Shown here in pieces: positions 1-8,310 of a stretch of DNA of 64,000 nucleotides. A program made the position numbers and the translations under genes. Position 1 is the first letter of the stretch. Each line of letters starts with the position of its first letter. The notes under the pieces were generated by a model that was not told the origin of the DNA, searched no databases, and worked only from the letters and a program-made list of their open reading frames with translations. This stretch comes from an uncultured Collinsella sp. (lineage in GTDB: Bacteria; Actinomycetota; Coriobacteriia; Coriobacteriales; Coriobacteriaceae): positions 11,237 to 75,236 of the forward strand of contig UQZM01000003.1 of the NCBI GenBank assembly GCA_900545615.1, written 5' to 3'.

Positions 1-2033
1 CGGGAGACTACGTGGTGCACGCCACCCACGGCATTGCGCTCTTTAGCGAGATCGCGCGCCAGGAAGTGGGTGGCAAGGAGCGCGACTACTTTTTGCTGGA
101 ATATGCCGACGGCGACAAGCTCTACGTGCCGCTCGAGCAGGTCGACCGCATCACGCGCTATGTTGGCCCCGACGGCGACAAGCCGCGCCTGACCAGGCTC
201 AACACTGCCGACTGGACGCGTGCCACCAATAAGGCGCGCAAGAACGCCAAAAAGCTGGCGTTTGACCTGGTCGACTTGTATACGCGCCGCTCGTCGATCG
301 CAGGCATCGCCTGCCCGCCCGACACGCCCGAGCAGATCGAGATGGAGGAGAGCTTTCCCTACGACGAGACGCGTGATCAGCTGGAGGCCATCGCCGACAT
401 TAAGGCCGACATGGAGGCGCCCAAGCCCATGGACCGCCTGCTGTGCGGCGACGTGGGTTTCGGCAAGACCGAGGTTGCCCTGCGCGCGGCGTTTAAGTGC
501 GTGGACTCCGGCCGCCAAGTCATGGTGCTCTGCCCCACGACCATTCTGGCCCAGCAGCACTACGAGACCTTCTTTGAGCGTTTTGCCCCGTTTGGCCTCG
601 AGGTCGAAGTGCTCAGCCGCTTCCGCACCCCGGCGCAGCAGAAGCGCGCGCTCAAGGCGTTTGCCGAGGGCACGATCGATGTGCTCATCGGCACCCACCG
701 CCTGCTTTCGGCCGATGTGAACCCCAAGAACCTGGGCCTGGTGATCATCGACGAGGAGCAGCGCTTTGGCGTGCAGCACAAGGAGCAGCTCAAGAACCTG
801 CGCGAGCAGATCGACGTGCTCACGCTTTCGGCGACGCCCATTCCGCGTACCATGCAGATGGCCACGAGTGGCGTGCGCGACATGAGCCTGATCACGACGC
901 CGCCGACCGGGCGTCGTCCCGTGATCGTGCACGTGGGGGAGTACGACCCCGATGTGGTGAGCGCGGCGATTCGCCTGGAGGTGGGCCGCGGCGGTCAGGT
1001 GTATTACGTGTCCAACCGCGTCAAGACCATCGACGACGCCGTGGCGCGCGTGCACGAGGCCGCGCCCGAGGCGCGCGTGGGCGTGGCGCACGGCAAGATG
1101 AGTCCGCGCGAGGTCGAGGACGTGATGATCGAGTTCGCAACCAAGAAGATCGACGTGCTCATCGCCACGACTATCGTGGAGAGCGGTATCGACAACGCGA
1201 CTGCCAACACGCTTATTATCGAGGATTCGCAGCGCTTGGGCCTGGCGCAGCTCTACCAGCTCAAGGGCCGTGTGGGCCGTTCGGCCACGCAGGCCTACGC
1301 GTACTTTATGTTCCCGGGCGAGCTGCCGCTTACCGAGGAGGCCACGGCGCGTCTCACCGCGCTTTCCGAGTTCCAGGACCTGGGCAGTGGCATGCGCATC
1401 GCCATGCGCGACCTGGAGATCCGTGGCGCCGGCTCGCTCATGGGCGCCGAGCAGCACGGCAACTTGTCGAGCGTGGGCTTCGACCTGTTTACGCAGATGC
1501 TGGGCCAGGCCGTGGCCGAGGCGCGCGGCGACGACGATGCCGGCGTGGAGGCCGCGAGCGTGGGCATTAACCTTCCGGCCGACTACTTCCTGTCCGAGGA
1601 GTACATGCCGGCCGTGGATCAGCGCGTGCTCGTGTACCGAAAGCTCGCGGCTGCCGAGGACTTGGAAAGCATTGACGAGGTGCAGGAGGAGACCGAGGCC
1701 GCGCACGGCGAGCTGCCGTTGGCGGGGCTCAACCTGTTCAACCGTGCGCGCATCCGCATTCGCGGCGAGCGCCTGGGGCTCGAGAGCGTCACGCTCAGCG
1801 GCGGGCGCATTACGTTTTTGGGCATCGACGTTCCCAAGAAGGTGGCGTTTGAGTTCAAGACGCGCTACGGCGCGGTGAACTTCCCCAAGAGCCGCAAGCT
1901 ATCGGTGCCCTACAAGGCGGGCGCCGGGGCGGGCAGCGGCCTGGGTCGAGGCCTCGACGCCAACGACGGCACCGGCCCGGTGGCCACGGCGCTCATGCTG
2001 CTGCAGCAATTGGGCATCAGCGACGACGACTAG
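1..2033 (+). CDS. mfd: Transcription-repair coupling factor Mfd, 5'-truncated by window edge
   Basis: ATP-dependent DNA translocase that removes stalled RNA polymerase and recruits UvrA. The frame is open from base 3, so the start lies outside the window; about 677 residues are visible of a protein that is usually about 1150. Counting from the Val codon at 12, the remaining part begins in the RNA polymerase-interacting (CarD-like) domain (VVHATHGIALF). It then runs through a RecG-like helicase with Walker A GDVGFGKTEVA (about residues 146-156), the DEEQRFGV box, TLSATPIPRTM, and the RGAGSLMGAEQHG part of the translocation motif. It ends in the C-terminal regulatory domain (LSEEYMPAVDQRVLVYRKL). 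The UvrB-like N-terminus is not seen. The frame has no break. Confidence 0.97.
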   Translation, partial: GDYVVHATHGIALFSEIARQEVGGKERDYFLLEYADGDKLYVPLEQVDRITRYVGPDGDKPRLTRLNTADWTRATNKARKNAKKLAFDLVDLYTRRSSIAGIACPPDTPEQIEMEESFPYDETRDQLEAIADIKADMEAPKPMDRLLCGDVGFGKTEVALRAAFKCVDSGRQVMVLCPTTILAQQHYETFFERFAPFGLEVEVLSRFRTPAQQKRALKAFAEGTIDVLIGTHRLLSADVNPKNLGLVIIDEEQRFGVQHKEQLKNLREQIDVLTLSATPIPRTMQMATSGVRDMSLITTPPTGRRPVIVHVGEYDPDVVSAAIRLEVGRGGQVYYVSNRVKTIDDAVARVHEAAPEARVGVAHGKMSPREVEDVMIEFATKKIDVLIATTIVESGIDNATANTLIIEDSQRLGLAQLYQLKGRVGRSATQAYAYFMFPGELPLTEEATARLTALSEFQDLGSGMRIAMRDLEIRGAGSLMGAEQHGNLSSVGFDLFTQMLGQAVAEARGDDDAGVEAASVGINLPADYFLSEEYMPAVDQRVLVYRKLAAAEDLESIDEVQEETEAAHGELPLAGLNLFNRARIRIRGERLGLESVTLSGGRITFLGIDVPKKVAFEFKTRYGAVNFPKSRKLSVPYKAGAGAGSGLGRGLDANDGTGPVATALMLLQQLGISDDD

Positions 2034-2037
2034 TGGG

Positions 2038-2160
2038 CCGACGCTGCAAACGCCCCATTTGGGCAATCTGACCCTCACTCGTCGGTCGCGTACGCAAGTA
2101 CGCTTCCCTCCTCCTTCGGGTCACCTTGCCTCAAATGGGACGTTTTCGCTTACTTATGCT
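2038..2160. repeat. Structured intergenic element, copy A
   Basis: First of three related structured elements in the window (others at 15003-15135 and 36363-36490). It starts with CGACGCTGCAAACG. The outer arms 2048-2062 and 2131-2145 pair almost perfectly, followed inward by GGGCAATCTGACCC against GGGTCACCTTGCC, with a small apical hairpin GCGTAC-GCAA-GTACGC. It lies just after the mfd stop. There is no T-run, so it is not a classical terminator. Function unknown. Confidence 0.7.
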
Positions 2161-2252
2161 CAACCTGCCGTGGTTTTTATGGGACAAAATTATCAGAAGT
2201 GTTCGTCCCGCCACGTTGCAGGCTGATAACTTCGCCCGACCGAAAGGAAGCT

Positions 2253-3116
2253 ATGTTCGGGTACATCTATAAGAAAGACGCTGCCGCTATCGCGGTCATC
2301 CTTTGCCTTTGCCTGCTCACGGGCACCTTCTTCGACTATCAGATCTCGAGCGCACTGTTCGACTCGTCCAGCCTGTTCGGCCGTTTTGTCGAGGCGGCCG
2401 GCGAGCTGCCGTTCGAGATCACGGCGAGCATCGCAGGCGTTATGCTCGTACGTTGTGCCGGCGATGGCTGCAAAGGTAGCAAAGGGCTCGCCGTGCTCGG
2501 CGTTCTGATCAACGTGGGCCTGGTCGGCTACGAGGTGCTCGGATCTTTGCACGTTGGCGGCAAGCTCATCGCCTTTCAGCTGGTGCTGACGTTTGCCCTG
2601 ACCATTGTCGGCAACATCATCGCCCACCGCGCCACGCACGATGCCGCGCCGCAGGAGCTCAAGCGCTGGGCGCTCATGGTGCTGGTCGTGTGGGTGATTC
2701 AGGCCATCATTCTCAACGTTATCGTTAAGCCGCTGTGGTCGCGCCCGCGCATGCGCGTGATCGAGGTGACGCAGGGGCTCGAGTTTCAGCCGTGGTGGGT
2801 GATCGGCAACCCCGACAAGTGGACCTATATCGCCGCCGGCGTGATCAAGGACGGATTTAAGTCGTTTGCGAGCGGGCATACCGCGCACGCGGCGATCGGC
2901 ATGATGCTCGCGGGCCTTCCCGCGGCGGCCTTTAAGCAGAAGCCGTCGCGCCGACGCGTGGTCTTTTGGGCGGCGGCTGCCACAGCGGCGCTTGTCGCCT
3001 TTGGCCGCATTGTCATCGGCGCTCACTTTTTGAGTGATGTGAGCTGCGGTTTTGCGCTCGTGCTGGCGCTCGAATGCCTTGCCGCACGTATTGTCTATCC
3101 AAACGGCGTACAATAG
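2253..3116 (+). CDS. PAP2-family membrane phosphatase
   Basis: Integral membrane phosphatase of the PAP2 (phosphatidic acid phosphatase type 2) superfamily, 287 aa; the substrate (a lipid phosphate or undecaprenyl pyrophosphate) cannot be told from sequence. The three PAP2 signature blocks are present in order: KPLWSRPRMR (K-x6-RP type), SFASGHTAHA (SGH), and GRIVIGAHFLSDV (R-x5-H-x3-D). About six hydrophobic segments are visible. The start ATG at 2253 is chosen because GAAAGGAAG lies just upstream; an upstream in-frame ATG at 2199 has no SD and would add a hydrophilic stretch. It stands between mfd and the aldolase with its own spacing. Confidence 0.88.
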   Translation: MFGYIYKKDAAAIAVILCLCLLTGTFFDYQISSALFDSSSLFGRFVEAAGELPFEITASIAGVMLVRCAGDGCKGSKGLAVLGVLINVGLVGYEVLGSLHVGGKLIAFQLVLTFALTIVGNIIAHRATHDAAPQELKRWALMVLVVWVIQAIILNVIVKPLWSRPRMRVIEVTQGLEFQPWWVIGNPDKWTYIAAGVIKDGFKSFASGHTAHAAIGMMLAGLPAAAFKQKPSRRRVVFWAAAATAALVAFGRIVIGAHFLSDVSCGFALVLALECLAARIVYPNGVQ

Positions 3117-3161
3117 CTCCGTTTGAATCATCTGGCCGATACCCGGTAAGAGAGGATTGCC

Positions 3162-4187
3162 ATGCTCGCGTTTAACAACGACTATTCCCACGGCGCACAT
3201 CCGGCAGTGCTGCAGGCACTCGTCGACACCAACATGGAGCCGCAGCCCGGCTACGGTACCGATGCGCACACCGAGCGTGCCAAGCAGCTTATCCGCGAGG
3301 CCTGTCAGGCCCCCGATGCCGACGTGTTTTTTCTGGTGGGCGGCACGCAGGCCAACGCGACGGTGATCGACATGCTGCTTGCGCCCTACGAGGGCATCGT
3401 TGCCGCCGAGACCGGCCATGTCGCCGGGCACGAGGCGGGCGCTATCGAGTTTGGTGGTCACAAGGTGCTCACCATCCCCGGCTACGAGGGCAAGATGCAC
3501 GTCGAGGATCTCGAAAACTATATCCAGGTGTTCTACGAAAACGAGAGCCATGAGCACATGGTGTTCCCGGGCGCCGTGTACGTGAGTCTATCGACCGAGT
3601 ACGGCACGCTGTATTCCAGGGCCGAGCTCGCGGCGATTCACGCGGTGTGCCAGAAGCGCGAGATTCCGCTGTTTGTGGACGGCGCTCGCCTGGCCTATGC
3701 ACTGGCGGCCGATGAGTGCGACATTACCCTGCCCGAGCTGGCGCAGCTGTGCGACGTGTTCTACATCGGCGGCACCAAGTGCGGCGCGCTCTGCGGCGAG
3801 GCTGTGGTGTTCTGCGGCATGCACGCTCCGGCACATCCCATTCCGCGCATTAAGCAGCACGGCGCGCTGTTGGCCAAGGGCCGCCTGACGGGCGTGCAGT
3901 TTGAGGCACTCTTTACCGATGGCTTGTATTTTGAGATTGGTCGACAGGCGATCGAAACCGCGCAGGCGCTTCGTCGCGTGCTGCACGAGCACGGCTACCG
4001 GTTCTTCTTGGAGACGCCGACTAACCAGCAGTTCGTGATTCTGCCCAACGAGGACATGGCGCGCATTCGCGAGCATGCGGCGATCGAGTACTGGGAAAAG
4101 TACGACGAGACCCACACGGTGGTGCGCTTTTGCACCAGCTGGGCCACGACGCAGGAGGATATCGACGCGCTGGCGGCTGTCCTGTAG
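3162..4187 (+). CDS. Threonine aldolase-family PLP enzyme
   Basis: Fold-type I PLP enzyme of the beta-eliminating lyase / L-threonine aldolase family (341 aa), expected to cleave L-threonine or L-allo-threonine to glycine and acetaldehyde in the cytosol. Visible features are the N-terminal NDYSHGAHPAVL, the GGTQAN cofactor-phosphate motif (about residues 60-65), FVDGAR (Asp173, contacting the PLP ring nitrogen) and YIGGTKCGAL with the Schiff-base Lys206. The length is typical for the family. The ATG at 3162 follows AGAGAGGA. Stereospecificity cannot be read from the sequence. Confidence 0.88.
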   Translation: MLAFNNDYSHGAHPAVLQALVDTNMEPQPGYGTDAHTERAKQLIREACQAPDADVFFLVGGTQANATVIDMLLAPYEGIVAAETGHVAGHEAGAIEFGGHKVLTIPGYEGKMHVEDLENYIQVFYENESHEHMVFPGAVYVSLSTEYGTLYSRAELAAIHAVCQKREIPLFVDGARLAYALAADECDITLPELAQLCDVFYIGGTKCGALCGEAVVFCGMHAPAHPIPRIKQHGALLAKGRLTGVQFEALFTDGLYFEIGRQAIETAQALRRVLHEHGYRFFLETPTNQQFVILPNEDMARIREHAAIEYWEKYDETHTVVRFCTSWATTQEDIDALAAVL

Positions 4188-4263
4188 GTTGATGCGATGA
4201 TGAGGCCGCCTTGTGCTGCGATACGGCGCGAGGCGGCTTTTGCTTTTGAGGGGGAGAGGCTGT

Positions 4264-4845
4264 ATGCCAGAGACGACCGAACCGACGATTCGCCTGGCGA
4301 CGCCCGATGACGCGCCGGCGCTACTGGCCATCTATGAGCCGTATGTGCGCGAGACGGTCATTACCTGCGAATACGAGGTGCCGAGCGTTGAAGAGTTCGC
4401 AGGACGCATCGCCAAGACGCTCAAGCGCTATCCGTATCTGGTGATGGAGCTCGGCGGGCGCCCGGTGGGTTATGCCTATGTGAGCGCGCTCAACAGCCGC
4501 CAGGCGTATGACTGGTCGGTTGAGACATCGATCTACCTGGCGCGCGACGTGCGCCACGGCGGGCTGGGCCGCAAGCTGCACGATGCGCTCAAGCAATGCC
4601 TGGTCGCCATGGGCATCACCAACATGTGCGCGCTCATTGCCGTGCCGCACGATGCGGACGATGAGTACCTGACGCACAACAGCCAGGATTTTCATGCCCA
4701 TATGGGATATCGCCTGGTGGGAACATTCGACCGCTGCGCGCAAAAGTTCGGCCGCTGGTACGACATGTGCTGGATGGAGCTCGTCCTAGCCGAGCGCGTG
4801 CCCAACCAACCCGAACCAACCTGGTTCCCCGAGCTCCTAGCCTAA
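4264..4845 (+). CDS. GNAT N-acetyltransferase, phosphinothricin acetyltransferase-like
   Basis: Acetyl-CoA-dependent N-acetyltransferase of 193 aa, most like the PAT/YncA branch (for example TIRLATPDDAPALLAIYEPYV at the N-terminus, and EFAGRI-KTLKRYPYLVMELGGRPVGYAY). The acetyl-CoA-binding segment is SIYLARDVRHGGLGRKLHDAL, carrying the R-x-x-G-x-G pattern. The start at 4264 is preceded by GGGGGAGAGG; the longer in-frame extension back to 4213 is not expected. The natural substrate is unknown. It is followed at once by a perfect 15-bp terminator hairpin that also serves the convergent regulator gene. Confidence 0.85.
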   Translation: MPETTEPTIRLATPDDAPALLAIYEPYVRETVITCEYEVPSVEEFAGRIAKTLKRYPYLVMELGGRPVGYAYVSALNSRQAYDWSVETSIYLARDVRHGGLGRKLHDALKQCLVAMGITNMCALIAVPHDADDEYLTHNSQDFHAHMGYRLVGTFDRCAQKFGRWYDMCWMELVLAERVPNQPEPTWFPELLA

Positions 4846-4884
4846 AACCACCACAAAGGTGCCTGCTCCCTTTGTGGTGGTTTT
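4844..4884. terminator. Bidirectional terminator-like hairpin (ACCACCACAAAG family)
   Basis: Arms 4844-4858 and 4870-4884 are a perfect 15-bp inverted repeat, AAAACCACCACAAAG / CTTTGTGGTGGTTTT, with an 11-nt loop. It lies between convergent genes, and the A/T ends suit termination on both strands. A near copy lies at 12886-12920. Confidence 0.8.
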
Positions 4885-4892
4885 GGTGGTGG

Positions 4893-5615
4893 CTAGCCGA
4901 TGGGCTCGGTGTATTTGGCGCGGTCGGTGCGTTGGATGCGCTTGGAGACATGGAGCGGGCGGCCGTCGGTGTCGTAGACGTAGTCGGTGATCAGGATCAG
5001 TGCCTGTCCGCGCTCGACGTTGAGCAAAAACGCCTCGTTTTGCGAGGCATAGCACACCTCAAAGGTCTTGTGCCCCTGTGCCGGCGCGCGATGGAATTCT
5101 TGACGCAGCGTGGCGTAGAGCGAACCGTTGATATCGCGATCGATGAGCGTCTCGAAGCTTGGCGGCAGGTAGGTGGTCTCCAAGCACAGTGGCGCATCGT
5201 CCAGATAACGCAGGCGGACAAGTTTGACGAGCTTGCTGCCCACGGCGGCGTCAAAGAACTTAGCTATGCTGCCGGCCGCCTTGGCAAAGCCCGAGTCCAC
5301 GGTGCGCGTGGTGGGCTTCATGCCCTGGCCTTCGACCTGCTTGGTATAGCTCGAAAACACCAGGTTGTTCTCGTGGAGCGCGGGCGTGTCGGCCACAAAG
5401 GCGCCACGCCCGCGCTCGGTGCGCACCAGGCCCTCATCAACGAGCACCTTAAGGGCGTGGCGCACGGTGCTGCGCGACAGCCCCGATTCGTCCATGAGTT
5501 CCATCTCGGACGGCAGCTTGTCTTCGCGCGCGTAGACGCCGGCGGCGATGCGGTCACGCAGCATGCCCGCCAAGCGCTCGTATTGGGCCAAGTTCTTTTT
5601 CGACGAAGCGCTCAT
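4893..5615 (-). CDS. GntR-family (HutC subfamily) transcriptional regulator
   Basis: Effector-binding repressor or activator of 240 aa. The N-terminal winged helix-turn-helix (about residues 10-75: KLPSEMELMDESGLSRSTVRHALKVL followed by RGRGAFV) is joined to a UTRA/HutC ligand-binding domain (about 85-235), which in this subfamily senses sugar phosphates or related amines. It is divergent from the SIS deglycase at 5822. The 206-bp gap carries two 18-bp direct repeats that are candidate operators, so it most likely controls the deglycase and itself. FrlR of E. coli is a member of the same subfamily. Confidence 0.88.
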   Translation of the reverse strand: MSASSKKNLAQYERLAGMLRDRIAAGVYAREDKLPSEMELMDESGLSRSTVRHALKVLVDEGLVRTERGRGAFVADTPALHENNLVFSSYTKQVEGQGMKPTTRTVDSGFAKAAGSIAKFFDAAVGSKLVKLVRLRYLDDAPLCLETTYLPPSFETLIDRDINGSLYATLRQEFHRAPAQGHKTFEVCYASQNEAFLLNVERGQALILITDYVYDTDGRPLHVSKRIQRTDRAKYTEPIG

Positions 5616-5625
5616 TCGATCAACC

Positions 5626-5782
5626 TGTATCTAACTTATATGCTTACCGAACAAAGCATGTATCCAATATGACAACAAAACCGCTGGTAATTGATTACCG
5701 AAAACCTTACCAGTAAAAATTCTAAGACAAATATAGCATACAACTAGTCGACATAACCAAAACATGTATGTAACTTGTATGC
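5626..5782. promoter_or_regulatory. Divergent control region with two 18-bp direct repeats
   Basis: TGTATCTAACTTATATGC at 5626-5643 and TGTATGTAACTTGTATGC at 5765-5782 match at 16 of 18 positions. One sits just upstream of the regulator start and the other 40 bp upstream of the deglycase start. CATGTATCCAATATG at about 5659-5673 is a third, weaker relative. The region is AT-rich compared with its surroundings. These are likely operators for the GntR protein at 4893. Confidence 0.65.
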
Positions 5783-5821
5783 CTGTGATGAGCATCAAAC
5801 GAGAAGAAAGGCTGATGCACG

Positions 5822-6814
5822 ATGACTACTCAGGAACAGGTCAAGGACGTCGTCTCCCAGGTTTTGGCTGACAAGGCGGACAAGGGCGGCATCAAGCGCG
5901 TCGTGTGGATCGGTGCCGGCGGCTCCAACGGCGGCAACTATCCTGCCCAGTACTTTATGGAGCACGAGGCCACGCAGGTCGTGAGCTCTAGCTACACCAG
6001 CAACGAGTTCGTGCACGCCACCCCGGCCTACGTTAACGAGAACACCCTGGCCGTCGTCGTGTCCATGCGCGGCACCAAGGAGACCATCGTCGCCGCCCAG
6101 GTCGCCAAGGACCACGGCGCCAGCACCATCGCAATCTATGTCGATGAGTCCGGCCTCACCGAGGTCTGCGACTACAAGATCCAGTATGACAGCCTGGCCG
6201 TCGACGAGTCCTGCATGGGCCGTACCAACTCCGCCGTCGTGACCATGATCGCCATGGAGCTCACGCAGCAGACCGAGGGCTATGCCGAGTACGAGACCGC
6301 TATGGCCGCGTTCGACCTGGTCGACCCCATCTATCGCAAGGCCGTCGAGTACACCCGTCCGCTCGCTGTCAAGTGGGCCGAGCAGAACGCCGACAAGCCC
6401 TGCATCAACGTGATGGCTCAGGGTCCGCTCTTTGGTGCCGCCTACGTCTTTAGCATCTGCAACGTGCAGGAGATGCTGCAGATCGACTCCTGCACCATCA
6501 ACACCTGCGACTTCTTCCACGGTCCCTTCGAGATCCTGGACAAGCGCACTTCGCTGTTCCAGCTCATCAGCGTCGGCCGCAGCCGCTGCAACGACGAGCG
6601 CGGCATCCGCTTCGTCAACCAGTACGGTGGCGAGCGCGTCTATCAGCTCGACGCCAAGGAGCTCGGCCTCAACGACATCAAGGACAGCGTGAGCGAATAC
6701 TTCAACCACCTGATCTTTGCCCCGATCCTCAACAACGTGTACATGCGCGCGCTCTCTGCCGTCACCCACAAGGACTACATGACGCGCCGCTACATGTGGA
6801 AGCTCGACTACTAG
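5822..6814 (+). CDS. SIS-domain sugar-amine deglycase, FrlB/GfrF-like (paralog 1)
   Basis: Cytosolic SIS-fold enzyme (330 aa) of the FrlB/FraB group, which splits phosphorylated Amadori compounds into glucose-6-phosphate and an amine or amino acid. There are two SIS halves (about residues 20-150 and 180-320) and no glutaminase domain, so it is not GlmS. VVWIGAGGSNGGNYPAQYF is the first phosphosugar loop. Glu217 (QEMLQ) and His233 (FFHGPFE) stand 16 residues apart, the spacing of the Glu/His pair implicated in FraB catalysis. The usual GEYFHGP is CDFFHGP here. The C-terminal RRYMWKLDY is shared with paralog 2. It is divergent from its probable regulator. The exact substrate is inferred. Confidence 0.8.
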   Translation: MTTQEQVKDVVSQVLADKADKGGIKRVVWIGAGGSNGGNYPAQYFMEHEATQVVSSSYTSNEFVHATPAYVNENTLAVVVSMRGTKETIVAAQVAKDHGASTIAIYVDESGLTEVCDYKIQYDSLAVDESCMGRTNSAVVTMIAMELTQQTEGYAEYETAMAAFDLVDPIYRKAVEYTRPLAVKWAEQNADKPCINVMAQGPLFGAAYVFSICNVQEMLQIDSCTINTCDFFHGPFEILDKRTSLFQLISVGRSRCNDERGIRFVNQYGGERVYQLDAKELGLNDIKDSVSEYFNHLIFAPILNNVYMRALSAVTHKDYMTRRYMWKLDY

Positions 6815-6840
6815 GGGATAGAGCGGCCTAACAGCTCGAT

Positions 6841-6937
6841 GTCCTCATAAGTTGCGGTGGAATAGTTCCTGTTTGGGGGCTTGAAGCCTCTATTTAGGAA
6901 CTATTTCCCCGCAACCGCCAAGTAATCCGCTGAGGAC
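6841..6937. repeat. Nested inverted repeat after the SIS gene
   Basis: The core arms 6851-6870 and 6896-6915 pair at 18 of 20 positions (GTTGCGG...AGTTCCT against AGGAACT...CCGCAAC). They are flanked by GTCCTCA (6841-6847) and TGAGGAC (6931-6937). There is no T-run directly after it. It may act as a transcript end or a processing site. Confidence 0.55.
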
Positions 6938-6987
6938 GGAGGAAAACGGATCACTTTTCCGCTCGCCGATTTGTGTCTTGAAAAATG

Positions 6988-7006
6988 TATATAACGACTA
7001 TAACGT
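6988..7006. promoter_or_regulatory. Tandem TATAACG boxes upstream of the DMT permease
   Basis: TATAACG occurs at 6990-6996 and 6999-7005, 9 bp apart. The second box, extended to TATAACGT, is the reverse complement of the ACGTTATA found before the PTS genes (8275-8282) and before the GntR gene (14155-14162). It probably binds the same regulator. Confidence 0.5.
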
Positions 7007-7045
7007 AGTGTGAAACATATTGGAAACAATACCGAGGAGGCTGCG

Positions 7046-8128
7046 TTGAAGAAAAGCAATCTGGGCTATGTGCTGGTGCTGATCGCCGCGCTTATGTGGG
7101 GCAGCATCGGAATCTTTGTAAACGGCATCTCGGCCATGGGCGTTTCGTCCCAGAGCATGGCTGCCTTTCGCTTGTTGGTCGGAGCGCTTATCTTGGCGCC
7201 GGTCCTGATGTTTATGGGCTGCCGTCCGGGTGAGGGGTCTACCGTGGCTCAGGGTCCGCTGGCACTGTTCAAGGCAAGCCCTAAAGAGCTTGTTCCCTGC
7301 GCGCTTGTCGGTATTGTCGGCCTGGCCGCCGCCAACACCTGCTATTACGAGTGCATGGGCGAGGTGGGCATGTCCACGGCCTCGGTGCTGCTCTATACCT
7401 CGCCGGTGTTTGGCGTCGTGCTCGGCCGCGTGCTTTATCGCGAGGACGTGACCCCCAACAAGCTCGTCGCCATTGTCTTTAACATCGTTGGCTGCGTGCT
7501 TGCAGTGACCAATGGCGACCTTTCCGGTTTTCATTTTTCGGTTTGGGGCGTCACGTCGGGCGTGATTGCAGGCCTTTGCGGTGCGTCGCTCGCGGTGTTT
7601 AGCCGGATAGCAACCAAGACAGTCCACCCGCTGGCTGTCACGTTTTGGGGCTTTGTTTTTGGCGGTGCGGTTATGGCGGCTATCGCGGCTCCGTGGCCGG
7701 ATGTCGCCGCGGCAATGTCGCCACAGCTGCTGCTGCTGTTCCTTGGCTTTGGACTCATCCCCACAGCCGTGGCTTACATCTTATATATGCAGGGTCTGTC
7801 CATGGGGCTCGAGACGTCGAAAGTTCCCGTCGTAATGTCTTTCGAGACGGTCGTCACCGTACTGGTGGGCATTGGCATCTACGCTGAGCCCGCCGGCGCG
7901 ATTAAGGTCCTGGGCATCGTGCTGGTGCTCGCGTCCATCCTGATCATGAACACCGACTTCTCCAAGCTGCGCAACAGTGTGTTTGTCGGTCATGTTGTTG
8001 AGAGCATGACCTTTAAGCCCAACGCGTGGTGGACGGAGAAATCGCAGGACATGGATCTGTTTAAGGAGCGCACCGGCATCGCGCTGGAGCCCACCGTGCA
8101 GGAAAGCCCCTGGTACTTTGTGCGATAG
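7046..8128 (+). CDS. EamA/DMT-family permease
   Basis: Inner-membrane drug/metabolite transporter with two EamA repeats and ten predicted membrane segments (360 aa). The first repeat starts at GYVLVLIAALMWGSIGIFV; the second ends near ILVLASILIMN. It is followed by a hydrophilic C-terminal tail of about 45 residues that is long for the family. The TTG at 7046 is chosen because GAGGAGG sits 5 nt upstream; the upstream GTG at 7010 has no SD. It lies between a deglycase and the PTS genes and shares an operator motif with them, so a role in import of a substrate or export of a product (such as the freed amino acid) is plausible but unproven. Confidence 0.8.
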   Translation: MKKSNLGYVLVLIAALMWGSIGIFVNGISAMGVSSQSMAAFRLLVGALILAPVLMFMGCRPGEGSTVAQGPLALFKASPKELVPCALVGIVGLAAANTCYYECMGEVGMSTASVLLYTSPVFGVVLGRVLYREDVTPNKLVAIVFNIVGCVLAVTNGDLSGFHFSVWGVTSGVIAGLCGASLAVFSRIATKTVHPLAVTFWGFVFGGAVMAAIAAPWPDVAAAMSPQLLLLFLGFGLIPTAVAYILYMQGLSMGLETSKVPVVMSFETVVTVLVGIGIYAEPAGAIKVLGIVLVLASILIMNTDFSKLRNSVFVGHVVESMTFKPNAWWTEKSQDMDLFKERTGIALEPTVQESPWYFVR

Positions 8129-8264
8129 AGGATTGCGCGCAGGGTCTGACCTCGGGTTATCCAGCCAGCGCGGCCTACCCAGCCCCAACGTTTCAAATAC
8201 GTTAAACCCGTCAACGGTCGTTTTTCACCCGCAAACGGTCTTTATACTAATTAGCAATATAAGC

Positions 8265-8282
8265 AACGTATAAGACGTTATA
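8265..8282. promoter_or_regulatory. Operator-like palindrome before the PTS operon
   Basis: AACGT-ATAAG-ACGTT (8265-8279) is an inverted repeat that runs into ATA, giving ACGTTATA at 8275-8282. AGACGTTATA (8273-8282) recurs exactly at 14153-14162 before a HutC regulator. A strong SD, AAAGGAGGAGG, follows at 8296-8306. Confidence 0.55.
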
Positions 8283-8310
8283 ATGACCATAACGAAAAGG
8301 AGGAGGCAAG

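Noticed and set aside
5822..6814. Glutamine--fructose-6-phosphate aminotransferase (GlmS)
   Set aside because: No N-terminal glutaminase domain, and the sequence fits FrlB/FraB proteins with two SIS halves only.
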